64,000 nt of DNA. Source: Lutimaribacter saemankumensis (lineage in GTDB: Bacteria > Pseudomonadota > Alphaproteobacteria > Rhodobacterales > Rhodobacteraceae). The stretch is from NCBI RefSeq assembly GCF_900100005.1, contig NZ_FNEB01000001.1:62001-126000 (forward strand), written 5' to 3'. This document shows, piece by piece, positions 7,843 to 16,262 of the stretch (position 1 is the first letter of the stretch; the number at the start of each line of letters is the position of its first letter). The notes beneath the pieces were generated by a model, which made no database searches, was not told the DNA's origin, and saw only the letters and a list, made by a program, of their open reading frames with translations. The position numbers and the translations under genes were made by a program.

Positions 7843-8748
7843 TCAGGCCCCATCGCCATAGAGTGCCGCGTTCAGCCGTTCGATGGCCTCGGCGGTGCGT
7901 GGGCCGAAACCCAGCATCAGCAAACCGTCCATGCGGATCACCGCGCGCGATTGCGCCGCCGGCGTCAGTTTGATCGAGGGCATGGAAAACAGGGTATCAT
8001 CGGCGATTGCGTGATCCCCGTCCCGGTCCATCATCAGGATCACGTCCGGGGCGTCCAGGCCAACGGCCTCGTCCGTGATCTGCTTGTATCCCTGGTATCC
8101 GGTGACCGCGTTGATGCCGCCTGACAGGCGGATCAGCGCATCCGCCGCCGTTCCCGTGCCGCTGGCGTTGATCTTGCCGCCCTCGGTCGAGATCACGAAC
8201 ATGACACGTTTCTTTTCCGTCTCGGGGCGGTCCGCGTCGGCGGTTGCGCGGCGCAGATCATGCTCGACCTCGCGTGCAAGGTCCGCAGCCCTTTGTGGCA
8301 CCCCCAGAGCATCGCCCACCACTGCGATCTTGCGCAGAATGCCCTCGACCGTCGCGCCGTCCGGTACGGTGACGAAATCGACATCCGCCGCGCGGATGAC
8401 CTCGATCGCCTCAGGCGGGCCGGCACCTTCCTCCGACAGGATCAGCGCCGGCCCGACCGACAGCACGCCTTCGGGGGACAGCGCGCGCACATAGCCGACA
8501 TCCGGCAGATCCCGCACGCTGGGCGGATAGCTCGACGTGCTGTCGCGCCCAAGCAGGCGGTGCCCCTGGTCCAGCGCCACGACGATCTCGGTGACCGCGC
8601 CGCCCAGAGACAGGACATCGGCGGTCTCGCTGCCGATACGGGGCGAAGAACTGGCCTGCGCGGCATAAGTCGTCACAGCCAGAAGGGCGGCCAGCCACAA
8701 CTGGGCAAACAGGGAAAACCCGTTCCGGGGTGTCGAAGGACGTTTCAT
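7843..8748 (-). CDS. hmuT: Periplasmic haemin-binding protein
   Basis: A 301-residue BtuF/FhuD-fold substrate-binding protein. An N-terminal signal sequence (about residues 1-32) is followed by a class III binding-protein domain containing S-L-G-G-A-V-T-E-I-V, P-D-V-G-Y-V-R and the C-terminal half beginning near R-V-M-F-V-I. It delivers haem to HmuU/HmuV. The start at 8748 overlaps the hmuS stop by 4 bases, which rejects a longer in-phase start at 8982 inside hmuS. Confidence 0.94.
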   Translation of the reverse strand: MKRPSTPRNGFSLFAQLWLAALLAVTTYAAQASSSPRIGSETADVLSLGGAVTEIVVALDQGHRLLGRDSTSSYPPSVRDLPDVGYVRALSPEGVLSVGPALILSEEGAGPPEAIEVIRAADVDFVTVPDGATVEGILRKIAVVGDALGVPQRAADLAREVEHDLRRATADADRPETEKKRVMFVISTEGGKINASGTGTAADALIRLSGGINAVTGYQGYKQITDEAVGLDAPDVILMMDRDGDHAIADDTLFSMPSIKLTPAAQSRAVIRMDGLLMLGFGPRTAEAIERLNAALYGDGA

Positions 8749-9797
8749 TCGGCGACCTCCATCACGCTGTCCAGGCTGTCCACGATACGCCCCCATTCCG
8801 GGCGCGAGTCGCGGCCTTCCTTGCCGACGCCAAAGACCTGAAAGATCAGGCCACCCTCGGCATCGAAAGCCTCGACCGACACTGCCGGCCCCCGCTGGGT
8901 GGGCTTTTCGACAGCCCAGAGTTCGGCCACCTTGTCGCGCCGCAGATGCAGGTTGAACCGCGGGTCCATCACGTTCTGCCATGGCCCCATCGGGACAAGG
9001 TCACGAACAGGGCCGCTATGGATCTGGATGCAGCCGCGATTGCCGACGAAAATCATGACCTCGATTTCCGCATCGCGCACCTTTTGCAGCATCGTGTCTG
9101 CCTCGGTCGGGGCCAGCTGGCGCACGAAAGGCGCGCCGGCGATCCGGTAGGCGCCAAGCCTGTTCATTTTCAGCCTGGAACACAGCCGCAGGAACTGGTG
9201 GGTGTCGGTAAGCTTCATCCACGCATCGCGCAGCTGTTCCGCTTTTTCGGGCCGCGATCTTGCGGGCTCTGTCGCGATGCGCGGCGCAACGTCCTGCCTG
9301 TCGCTCTGGTCGTCCAGGGCCAGATCCGCCACCGCCTGCGCCCAGGCGGTGTGGTCGGATGTGTCCCGCAGGTGGATCTTATGAACCGCATCGCCCGCCG
9401 CGTCGAATACCTGCAGCGACCGCCGCAGGCCGTGGCCGGTTTCGGATTCGACGGCAAATGCATGGACCCAATGCGCCGGAAAGAGTCTCAGGTCGATCTC
9501 GTCGGTCAGCGTCATCGCGGCGTGTTCGCCGGGGTGATAGTTGCCATAAACCCCGACCTTTTCGTGCACGCAGGCATCGACGCGCGTCAATGCCATGACT
9601 TCGCCAAGCCTTTCGGCGGCCGGAATCAACCGGTCGGGATGGGCCACGATACGTGTGGCGCCGCGCCCGACTTGAGCTGCGACCAGTTGCGCCTCGGATA
9701 TGCCGATCTTGTCGGCCAGATCGCGGGCGCGAAGCTTCGGATGGTCCTGTGCGGCCGCGCGAATCCGTTCCGGGCCGGGATGAGATAGGTCAGACAT
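8745..9797 (-). CDS. hmuS: Haemin-degrading factor / haem carrier HmuS (HemS/ChuS family)
   Basis: A 350-residue cytoplasmic protein with the two-repeat HemS/ChuS architecture. It receives haem after import and sequesters or degrades it. The N-terminal half contains V-G-V-Y-G-N-Y and D-L-R-L-F-P-A-H-W; the C-terminal half contains V-M-I-F-V-G-N-R-G-C-I-Q-I-H-S-G and N-V-M-D-P-R-F-N-L-H-L, both characteristic. It is the first gene of the minus-strand hmuSTUV-hemP operon and is divergent from the receptor gene, sharing a 197-base control region. Confidence 0.95.
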   Translation of the reverse strand: MSDLSHPGPERIRAAAQDHPKLRARDLADKIGISEAQLVAAQVGRGATRIVAHPDRLIPAAERLGEVMALTRVDACVHEKVGVYGNYHPGEHAAMTLTDEIDLRLFPAHWVHAFAVESETGHGLRRSLQVFDAAGDAVHKIHLRDTSDHTAWAQAVADLALDDQSDRQDVAPRIATEPARSRPEKAEQLRDAWMKLTDTHQFLRLCSRLKMNRLGAYRIAGAPFVRQLAPTEADTMLQKVRDAEIEVMIFVGNRGCIQIHSGPVRDLVPMGPWQNVMDPRFNLHLRRDKVAELWAVEKPTQRGPAVSVEAFDAEGGLIFQVFGVGKEGRDSRPEWGRIVDSLDSVMEVAE

Positions 9798-9866
9798 GTG
9801 CCACCTGTGCGTTGAATCTGCGGTTCGGTGGCTGCGTCCCCCATGTCAGGAGCGTGGCTGCGTTAT

Positions 9867-9896
9867 TTAACTTGACTGTTTTAGTAAGTTTATAAT
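9867..9896. promoter_or_regulatory. Divergent hmuS/hmuR control region: inverted repeat and TATAAT
   Basis: AACTTGACT (9869-9877) and AGTAAGTT (9883-9890) form an imperfect inverted repeat, immediately followed by TATAAT (9891-9896), a good -10 for hmuR. TTGACT at 9872 is only 13 bases from it, so TTGACT is better read as part of an operator overlapping the promoter than as the -35. From memory, TTGACT/AGTCAA-type symmetry resembles the iron-Rhodo-box of Rhodobacterales iron genes. The same 5' half with the same spacing recurs at 34623 before an ABC transporter. Confidence 0.55.
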
Positions 9897-9994
9897 ACCC
9901 CTGCAACCCGCTGCGATCAAAAACATCGCATGTTAAGCAAATAGCCGCGCCAGCCTGTCGCAAGCCCCGGCATTGGACACATAGGAAGGCGCTC

Positions 9995-12055
9995 ATGCTG
10001 AAAACGACACTACGCGGGACGACCGCGCTGATCTGCCTGTCACTGGCGATGCCGGCGGCAGCGCAGGACTCACCATCTTTCGATGACCCGGGCTATCTCG
10101 GCACGCTGGTCCTGACCGGTGGCAAACGCGACCTCAGCTTTGGCACGGCCCTGCCGCGCACCGTGGTCGAGGCCGAAGAGATCGAGGATCGGCAAGCCAG
10201 CACGGTGGCCCAGCTGATCGACTCCGTTCCCGGTGTGACGCTGGTCAACGGAACGACGCCGCAAGGGTCCGGGATAAATATCCGCGGCTTCGGCGCGAAC
10301 ACCACCTATGGCTCGGATCAGAAGATCGCGGTTCAGGTCGATGGTGCCAGCGTCGGCTCGGAAGAGCTGTACCGGATCGGCACGCAACTGTTCACCGACC
10401 CGCTGCTTTACCGCGAGGTCGAGGTTCTGCGCGGCACCATCGGCAGCTTTGCATACGGGTCGGGCATCGTCGGCGGTGTCGTGAAACTGGAAACCAGGAA
10501 TGCGTCGGATTTCACCGGCGGCCTTCCCGGTTTCGGCGGTTCCCAGACGTTTGAATACGGGTCGAACGGCAATGCCTGGGTCACTTCGACAAACCTTGCA
10601 TGGATGCCGGCAGACGGGGCCGAGTTCCTGTTGAACTATTCGCTCAGGGATCAGGGGGATCTTGCGGCGGGGGATGGAACGATCATCGGCAACAGCGCTT
10701 TTCGCACGCCATCCTATCTTGCCAAGGGGCGGTTCACCTTCGGGCAGGACAACGCGCATACGCTGAGCTTTGGACATTCGCGCACGGTCGCGGACGACAG
10801 GGATGTCCCCTATGACCAGTTCGAAACGACAGCAGGCAGCTTTGGCCGTGTCGACCGGGTGACCGACACCCGCCAGACAACGTTGGAATACGGTTACAAC
10901 CCGGCAAGCGACCTGATCGACCTGCGCGCCACCCTGTCCTATGCCGACCAGTCCATCGATACGACCTATATCGACGGAAGCTCGCCGTTCCAGATGGGCG
11001 CGCCGGTCACGGTGTTTTGCGCCAATCCGTTCTTCGGGGTGATTTGCGCGGACAACCGGTACGAAACCACCAAGCTTACCGTATCGAACCGCGCGGTCTT
11101 TACCACTGGCGGGATCGGTCATGACATGCTGGCAGGGGTGGAATTCATGCGCAGGGTGCGCCTCGATGCGCCGAGCGCACCGGGCGGGCAGGACCGCCGC
11201 TTTGCCGCTTTCGTGGTCAACGAGATGGCCATGGGGCCTGTCACGCTGACGCCGGCCATCAGATATGAAAGCTCGGACTTGCAAAGCGCGGTGCCCCTGG
11301 CTGGTGTGCCCGACAGCTATGCGTCTGATGCCCTAATGGGCGGGGTTTCCCTGGCGTACGATTTCGGCAACGGTCTGTCGGTATTCGGCAGCGCCGCCTA
11401 CACCGAAGGTCTGCCCATCATCGACGACCTGAGCGCAAGCGCGGTGTCGCAGGCCCGGCTGGGCATGTCCGAAAAATCCCACACATTCGAAATCGGCGTC
11501 GAATACACCGGGATGGACGTGTTCGCGCCGGGGGACAACCTTACCATCCGGGGCAACGCGTATCGGACGCGGCTGTGGGACATCACCAGCTACACGGTGT
11601 CGGGGTCGACGGCGACGGATCTGGACAAGGTCGAGTCACACGGGTTCGAGCTTGAGGCGTCATATGGCATGGCAAGCGGCGTCTATGTCGATCTGGCCGG
11701 CCATGTCGGGAACGGAACCGAATTCAACCCCGATGGCAGCACGGTGGTTTGGCGCAACAGCGCCGCAGACCGCATTCAGATGACGCTGGGCAAAAAATGG
11801 GGCGACGACTTCGATCTGAGCTGGGAGGTCGTTCATGCCGCCGACAGGCGCGATGCGCTGGGGGATGCTCTGCCCGACAGCACGATCCACAACCTGCGCG
11901 CCAGCTGGCGTCCCGGGCAAGGCTGGCTGGATGGCAGCGAAGTGCGTTTGGGCATCGAGAACCTGTTCGACCAGGACTATGTCGGGCATCTGTCCTCATC
12001 CAGCCGCAAGGCCCCGGGACGAACGGTCAAACTGTCACTGACGAAATCGTTCTGA
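9995..12055 (+). CDS. hmuR: TonB-dependent haem/haemoglobin receptor
   Basis: A 686-residue outer-membrane protein with a signal peptide (residues 1-24, A-A-A-Q-D), a TonB-box-like T-L-V-L-T-G segment, a plug domain (S-V-P-G-V-T-L-V-N-G and G-I-N-I-R-G-F-G) and a 22-strand barrel ending in the canonical C-terminal Phe (V-K-L-S-L-T-K-S-F). The haem specificity is inferred from its position divergent from hmuSTUV-hemP and from overall family resemblance. Energy would come from the exb-tonB cluster at 2906-5666. A strong terminator follows. Confidence 0.93.
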   Translation: MLKTTLRGTTALICLSLAMPAAAQDSPSFDDPGYLGTLVLTGGKRDLSFGTALPRTVVEAEEIEDRQASTVAQLIDSVPGVTLVNGTTPQGSGINIRGFGANTTYGSDQKIAVQVDGASVGSEELYRIGTQLFTDPLLYREVEVLRGTIGSFAYGSGIVGGVVKLETRNASDFTGGLPGFGGSQTFEYGSNGNAWVTSTNLAWMPADGAEFLLNYSLRDQGDLAAGDGTIIGNSAFRTPSYLAKGRFTFGQDNAHTLSFGHSRTVADDRDVPYDQFETTAGSFGRVDRVTDTRQTTLEYGYNPASDLIDLRATLSYADQSIDTTYIDGSSPFQMGAPVTVFCANPFFGVICADNRYETTKLTVSNRAVFTTGGIGHDMLAGVEFMRRVRLDAPSAPGGQDRRFAAFVVNEMAMGPVTLTPAIRYESSDLQSAVPLAGVPDSYASDALMGGVSLAYDFGNGLSVFGSAAYTEGLPIIDDLSASAVSQARLGMSEKSHTFEIGVEYTGMDVFAPGDNLTIRGNAYRTRLWDITSYTVSGSTATDLDKVESHGFELEASYGMASGVYVDLAGHVGNGTEFNPDGSTVVWRNSAADRIQMTLGKKWGDDFDLSWEVVHAADRRDALGDALPDSTIHNLRASWRPGQGWLDGSEVRLGIENLFDQDYVGHLSSSSRKAPGRTVKLSLTKSF

Positions 12056-12062
12056 AGCTTCT

Positions 12063-12091
12063 GGCCGGGGCAGGGCGCCCCGGCCTTCTTT
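12063..12091 (+). terminator. Rho-independent terminator of hmuR
   Basis: A perfect 9-base stem GGCCGGGGC/GCCCCGGCC with a 5-base loop begins 8 bases after the stop codon and is followed by TTCTTT. Confidence 0.8.
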
Positions 12092-12447
12092 CGCATGATC
12101 GGCACGGGCATTTCCGCGGTTGAGGGGGCGTCATTCAACGGGCGCCGGCACCCTCTGTTGCGGCATTCGCATCAGTCAGTTCAATCAGTCGTGATTGGCG
12201 ATGTTTGGGCCGTTTCCAGAAGCTGTGCAATCTGTTCATACTTTGTTAACGCAATGTCTATATTTGGCGCCGCGTCTGCGGAAAAATCAATATATTGTGC
12301 ATGCGACCTCCCAAAATCGCCACACTTGCCATCATTTTGCCCCAGTTTCCACCAAATGCGGCAACTTTGTGTTTGGAAAGCGGTGAGAAATGTCCCACGT
12401 TCAGCATCGTGGTGGGGGCCTAACCGTGCAGACGGAAAGGCCAAAAA
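12092..12447 (+). other. Intergenic region before the elastin-like repeat gene
   Basis: About 356 bases without a convincing gene. It is AT-richer than its surroundings from about 12170 to 12380 (TTGTTAACGC, CTATATTTGG, AATATATTGTGC), as expected of a promoter region for the exported protein starting at 12448. Several short open frames on both strands lack ribosome-binding sites and normal codon use. I see no RNA gene or clear operator. Confidence 0.5.
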
Positions 12448-13065
12448 ATGATTGCAAGATCGAAAAACATCCTCTCGGTGGCAGTGTGCTCACTGGCGGT
12501 GGTTCCGGTTCTTTCTTCGCCAGCTCTGGCCAAGCGCTGCACAGCCTGGACGGCAGTGTTCGCGTCTTCGACCGAAGAGCTGTGCGAATGTGACCGTCTG
12601 TCCATCGGCTTTATTGCACAAATCCAGAAACGTGCGGATTTCGGGCGGATTCTGGAGGAAACACAGCAGTCGTGCTCTGGGCTTACAGTGGCACTGACCG
12701 AAGTGACGACATTCTCGACATCTGCTGCAGCTACAGGCGGTGGGGCCGTCGGAGGGTACGGTTACGCCGATGGCGTGGCCGGTGAAGGCGGTCCCGGAGA
12801 TGGTGGTCCCGGCGGGAATGGCCCCGGTGACGATGGACCCGGTGACGATGGTCCCGGCGATGGCGGCCCTGGTGAAGGTGGCCCCGGTGATGGCGGCCCT
12901 GGCGATGGTGGCCCCGGTGACGGTGGCCCCGGCGATGGTGGCCCCGGTGATGGTGGCCCTGGCGATGGTGGTCCCGGCGATGGTGGCCCCGGTGAAGGCG
13001 GTCCCGGTGACGGCGGTCCTGGCGGCCCCGGATCGGGCGGCCCTGGTGCCGGGATTACAAACTAG
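12448..13065 (+). CDS. Secreted protein with elastin-like G-P-G-[D/E]-G pentapeptide repeats
   Basis: A 205-residue protein with a Sec signal (1-28, ending A-L-A-K), a compact Cys-containing region (Cys at about 31, 46, 48 and 76) and a C-terminal low-complexity tail (about residues 112-202) of roughly 17 near-identical pentapeptides G-P-G-D-G, with occasional E, N or S substitutions. Pro-Gly turns every five residues recall elastin VPGXG or flagelliform-silk GPGGX repeats; Asp and Glu make the tail acidic. AAAGG lies 8 bases before the start. It is followed by a 13-base hairpin and a VPLPA-CTERM gene. No enzymatic domain is recognised; a surface or matrix role is inferred. Confidence 0.8.
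   Translation: MIARSKNILSVAVCSLAVVPVLSSPALAKRCTAWTAVFASSTEELCECDRLSIGFIAQIQKRADFGRILEETQQSCSGLTVALTEVTTFSTSAAATGGGAVGGYGYADGVAGEGGPGDGGPGGNGPGDDGPGDDGPGDGGPGEGGPGDGGPGDGGPGDGGPGDGGPGDGGPGDGGPGDGGPGEGGPGDGGPGGPGSGGPGAGITN
12781..13050 (+). repeat. 15-base tandem repeat encoding G-D-G-G-P pentapeptides
   Basis: Units of the type GGCGATGGTGGCCCC recur head to tail with mostly third-position changes (GGT/GGC, CCC/CCT, GAT/GAC). Purifying selection on the peptide together with slippage-type expansion is suggested. Copy number is likely to vary between strains. Confidence 0.9.
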
Positions 13066-13072
13066 AATTATC

Positions 13073-13107
13073 CGGCCTTTTGCGGGGCGCGTATCCGCAA
13101 AAGGCCG
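13073..13107 (+). other. Perfect 13-base intergenic hairpin
   Basis: CGGCCTTTTGCGG and CCGCAAAAGGCCG are exact reverse complements around a 9-base loop, starting 8 bases after the repeat-protein stop. No T-run follows, so it is not a standard terminator. It may act as an RNA-processing or mRNA-stabilising element between the two genes, or as a partial transcription attenuator. Confidence 0.65.
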
Positions 13108-13175
13108 ACCAAGGGTGTCGCCCCGGCACCCAACCCCATGTCGGGGAAACCGGGGACGACGACAGGAGTTGAATT

Positions 13176-13946
13176 ATGAAAACGTCCATTCTGACCTGCG
13201 CATTCCTGGTGTCCACGGCGGTTGCATCCAACGCCGCGACATTTACCGGCTCTGCTCAGGGTGCCTGGACATCGGTCGATGGCACCTTTGGCTACGCCAC
13301 ATCCACCGCAAGTGACAGCGCGACCGTTACCTGGGGTGTCGAGTGGGTATCCACCGTCCCCGAAACCACGACGGCGATCGCCGAGTATGTCAACCAGACC
13401 GCGCCCGACAGCAACTACATGAAGTTCTCGTACGGATCGGGCTGGTCGAGCTCTGCTGGCGATATCTTTTCGCTTGGAACACTCGAATACGAGAACGGCA
13501 CAAGCTATGCCACAAGCCACGATTTCGAAGGGGCGAGCCTTACGATCGATGTCGGCCTTTCCGATCCGTCGTTTGGCGGTCTTCTGTCGTTCGAGTATGC
13601 CTTTGACGTGCTGACGACCACGAATAACGGTGTGTCCGTGCCGGACGATGCCGATACGCTGGTGGCAAAGCAGGCACCGTCTGCGAAATACTTCACCGTC
13701 GGCGGGCAGCGTTACATGCTCGAGATTCTTGGCTTGTCCACGGATGGCGGAAGCACTTTCGCAAACGAGTTCACCGTCTACGAGGCCTGGCAGGGCGGCC
13801 AATGGCACGATGTGGATCCGGCCCGCGCAGATGTCTATGCGCGGATCACTCCTGCTGTCGTCCCGGTTCCTGCATCTTTGCCGCTGTTGCTCGGTGCGGT
13901 GGGTGCGGTTGGTTACCTGTCACGCCGCAAGCGCAAGGCGGCCTGA
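13176..13946 (+). CDS. Exported protein with VPLPA-CTERM sorting signal
   Basis: A 256-residue protein with an N-terminal signal peptide (1-20, ending S-N-A-A-T-F) and a C-terminal V-P-V-P-A-S-L-P-L-L-L motif, a hydrophobic helix and a basic R-R-K-R-K tail. That tripartite ending is the VPLPA variant of PEP-CTERM, processed by exosortase-like enzymes in Rhodobacterales. The body is a predicted beta-rich domain of unknown function. AGGAG precedes the start. The processing enzyme is not in this window. Confidence 0.85.
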   Translation: MKTSILTCAFLVSTAVASNAATFTGSAQGAWTSVDGTFGYATSTASDSATVTWGVEWVSTVPETTTAIAEYVNQTAPDSNYMKFSYGSGWSSSAGDIFSLGTLEYENGTSYATSHDFEGASLTIDVGLSDPSFGGLLSFEYAFDVLTTTNNGVSVPDDADTLVAKQAPSAKYFTVGGQRYMLEILGLSTDGGSTFANEFTVYEAWQGGQWHDVDPARADVYARITPAVVPVPASLPLLLGAVGAVGYLSRRKRKAA

Positions 13947-13984
13947 CGCGACCCCGTTGCCGGGGCATGGTCCAAATGATGCGA

Positions 13985-14015
13985 AAGCCGGTGGTTCCGA
14001 CCACCGGCTTTTTTA
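13985..14015. terminator. Bidirectional terminator between convergent genes
   Basis: An 11-base perfect stem AAGCCGGTGGT/ACCACCGGCTT with a TCCG tetraloop is followed by TTTTTAT on the plus strand and, in reverse, by a TTTCGC run. It separates the VPLPA-CTERM gene from the minus-strand protease gene and overlaps the latter's stop. Confidence 0.85.
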
Positions 14016-14627
14016 TGCGCGGAAGCCGCCGACCCATTGATCGGGGCGGTCAGGGTTCTGCATCCTGAGAAAGACATAGCCGGACGAGCGCCAGCCCACG
14101 ACCTTGTCGGTCAGGTTGTCCAGAAGAAGATCGCCCTTGGGCGAGCGGTAGACCAGAACGGCATGGGGAACGCGCCGACGATCGAGCACCGTCGCCAAGA
14201 GCAGCCGGCGCGGATCAACGCCAAGCCGCACGAGTTCACGCTTTTTCAGCAGGGCGAAATCCTCGCAATCGCCGCCGGCCCTTGTCGGCAACGACCAAAG
14301 CTCGGATCGGCTGTATTGCTTTTCGTCGGACAATGCGGGCGTGGTGGTGTTCACACGCCGATTGACATCTCGGACGATGGCCATCTCGGCCTCGGATCCC
14401 AGCCTGCGGGTGCTTTGTTTGGCACAGGCCCAGGCATAGGTCTGGCAGATCTTTTGCGCCCCGCTTGGGGCAGGCATCGCCATCCCTGCCTGCAAATAGG
14501 CATCGGCTGCCGACGCGCCTTGCGGCGCGATCAGGAAGAGTGCAACAAAAAAGGCCGTCAAATGCCGGCCTGCCGAAGTCGCTGAAATGCGGAAAAATTC
14601 AGTGTATTCCTTCATCACCTTGCCCAT
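14013..14627 (-). CDS. LapG-like bacterial transglutaminase-like cysteine protease (BTLCP family)
   Basis: A 204-residue exported protein with a signal sequence (hydrophobic about 22-40, A-S-A-A-D) and a BTLCP domain. The predicted catalytic triad is Cys121 in G-G-D-C-E-D-F-A, His155 in V-P-H-A-V-L and Asp170 in L-L-L-D-N-L. LapG-type members cut surface adhesins near the N-terminus and are usually controlled by a c-di-GMP receptor, LapD. No LapD or adhesin is encoded nearby. An internal Met at residue 5 could also be the start. It lies tail to tail with the VPLPA-CTERM gene. Confidence 0.85.
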   Translation of the reverse strand: MGKVMKEYTEFFRISATSAGRHLTAFFVALFLIAPQGASAADAYLQAGMAMPAPSGAQKICQTYAWACAKQSTRRLGSEAEMAIVRDVNRRVNTTTPALSDEKQYSRSELWSLPTRAGGDCEDFALLKKRELVRLGVDPRRLLLATVLDRRRVPHAVLVYRSPKGDLLLDNLTDKVVGWRSSGYVFLRMQNPDRPDQWVGGFRA

Positions 14628-15079
14628 CCTCAGCCGGGAAGTCCCCAGTTCTTCGTCCTTGTGAATGGAGCATAGCGACGATCATGTCAGAATGTCGACA
14701 AAGACCGTTCATTTTGTGGACTACCCGCTGATCCGGGGACAATTCTTGTGCCGGCATCGCGGTCGTTTTACGCCCCGGCTGTTCGATGCCCAGGAAGGTG
14801 GTAAGCCGATCTGACCAAGTTGGAAGGTTGGGACGCCTTGCCGGACCTCGCCGACAGGGCAGAACGACCTGATCGGACGCTGCGAATAATCAAAAAACAA
14901 ACGGTTTCAGAGGGGTTATGCCTTCGGCGGTCAGCGCGGCATGATTGACTGCGTAAACAAAAATGCCGGGATCGGCAAAATTTTCTTACCAATTCCGGCA
15001 AATCGCGTTAGCCTTGCAGCGGACGGTGTGCCCGGCTCTCAGGATTCCGGGATTTATCGTCAAACTTGGGAGGAAAATC
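14628..15079. other. Intergenic region upstream of the second TRAP operon
   Basis: About 450 bases between two divergent genes with no convincing coding sequence. The section 14885-15000 is AT-richer (CAAAAAACAAACGG, AAACAAAAATGCC, AAAATTTTCTTACC) and probably contains the promoter of the TRAP operon; TTGACT occurs at 14945 but no matching -10 is clear. GGGAGGAAAATC directly before 15080 is a good ribosome-binding site. Confidence 0.4.
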
Positions 15080-16180
15080 ATGAGCAATAAGATCACCACG
15101 CGCCGTGGCGCGTTGCGTGCCTTTGCCGGTGCAGGTGCTGCAACCCTTGCGGCGCCCAGCCTTGCGACGGCACAAGGTCAGACCACGACCTGGAAAATCC
15201 AGACCAGCTGGCCCGGCGGCGCCGGCCTTCAGATATTCAAGGACTGGTGTGCCACCATCGTCGAAAAAACCGGTGGTGAGTTGGCGTTCCAACCGTTCGG
15301 TGCAAACGACGTCGTGGGCGATTTCCAACTTTACGACGCGGTGAAAAACGGCGTTCTGGAGGCGGTGAACCCGTTCACCATTTACGCCCAGGGCATCATT
15401 CCGGCGGCGACGTTCCTTACCTCGATCCCGCTGGGTCTGCGTAACCCGCATGAATTCGACGTGTTCTACTATGGTCTCGGCGGTATCGACATCGCGCGCG
15501 AACTTTACGCGGCGCAGGGTCTGCATTTCGTCGGCCCGGTGCATCACGGCCCGAACATCATCCACTCGAAAGTGCCGATCCGGTCGATCGACGACTTCGC
15601 AGGCCGCAAGATGCGCCTTCCCGGCGGCATGGTGGCCGAAGTCTTCACCGCCATCGGTGCAGAAACCACGGTTCTGCCCGGCTCGGAAATCTTCCCGGCG
15701 CTGGAAAAGGGCACGATCGACGTGGCCGACTACGTGGGTCCGGCGGTGAACTATGCGCTCGGCTTCAGCCAGGTGACCGATTACATCGTCATGGGCCCTC
15801 CGGGTTTCATGTCGCTGTACCAGCCGGTCGACATCATGGACATCACCGTGGGCAAGGCCGCGTGGGACGCGCTCAGCCCCCAGATGCAGCAGTTCGTCGA
15901 GATGGAAACTCACGTCTATTCCGACATGCACCATGCTGCCATTCAGGCCGCCGACCAGGAAGCCTGGACCAAGTTCGAAGCCGATGGCACCGAGGTCACG
16001 CGTCTTACCCAGGACGATGTGGAACTGATGACCGAGGTCGCCGTGCCGATCTGGTTCGATTACGCAAACCGCGACCCGCAGGCTGCGCGCGTGTTCAAGA
16101 TCCAGCTCGACTACATGATGTCCGGTTCTTTGGGCTACGTGGATCCGGCGCTCACGCAGGGCCTGGAACTCAAACTCTGA
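15080..16180 (+). CDS. TRAP transporter periplasmic substrate-binding protein (TakP/DctP-type)
   Basis: A 366-residue protein with a twin-arginine-like leader (T-T-R-R-G-A-L-R, then a hydrophobic stretch to about residue 32) and a DctP-family domain beginning T-W-K-I-Q-T-S-W-P-G-G. The body resembles the TakP/lactate subgroup that binds 2-oxo or 2-hydroxy acids, including the G-R-K-M-R-L-P-G-G motif with the substrate-binding Arg. Aggregate features suggest a carboxylate ligand. GGGAGG precedes the start, and the two membrane subunits follow. Confidence 0.93.
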   Translation: MSNKITTRRGALRAFAGAGAATLAAPSLATAQGQTTTWKIQTSWPGGAGLQIFKDWCATIVEKTGGELAFQPFGANDVVGDFQLYDAVKNGVLEAVNPFTIYAQGIIPAATFLTSIPLGLRNPHEFDVFYYGLGGIDIARELYAAQGLHFVGPVHHGPNIIHSKVPIRSIDDFAGRKMRLPGGMVAEVFTAIGAETTVLPGSEIFPALEKGTIDVADYVGPAVNYALGFSQVTDYIVMGPPGFMSLYQPVDIMDITVGKAAWDALSPQMQQFVEMETHVYSDMHHAAIQAADQEAWTKFEADGTEVTRLTQDDVELMTEVAVPIWFDYANRDPQAARVFKIQLDYMMSGSLGYVDPALTQGLELKL

Positions 16181-16204
16181 GTTGACTGGCGCCTGACACG
16201 CATC

Positions 16205-16237
16205 CCGCCCGGCGCCCATGCGCCGGGCGGCTTTCTT
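16205..16237 (+). terminator. Intercistronic hairpin between TRAP binding protein and permease genes
   Basis: A perfect 11-base stem CCGCCCGGCGC/GCGCCGGGCGG with a CCAT loop is followed by CTTTCTT. The short, interrupted T-run and position inside the operon suggest a partial terminator or mRNA-stabilising element that keeps binding protein in excess over permease. Confidence 0.7.
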
Positions 16238-16262
16238 CAAACCCCAATGAACGAGGACCGCA

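Noticed and set aside
12181-12444. 87-codon minus-strand frame in the intergenic region before the repeat gene
   Set aside because: No ribosome-binding site, no recognisable domain, and it covers the likely promoter of the downstream gene.
12781-13050. Repeat array considered as CRISPR
   Set aside because: Units are 15 bases, directly adjacent without spacers, and lie inside a coding frame.
12740-13315. A second frame through the 15-base repeats giving a Val/Ala/Met/Pro-rich protein
   Set aside because: It lacks a signal peptide, runs into the next gene and follows automatically from the repeat; third-position variation supports only the G-P-G-D-G frame.
14768-15001. Small minus-strand frame in the TRAP promoter region
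   Set aside because: Biased amino acid content, no ribosome-binding site, and it overlaps the AT-rich promoter-like stretch.
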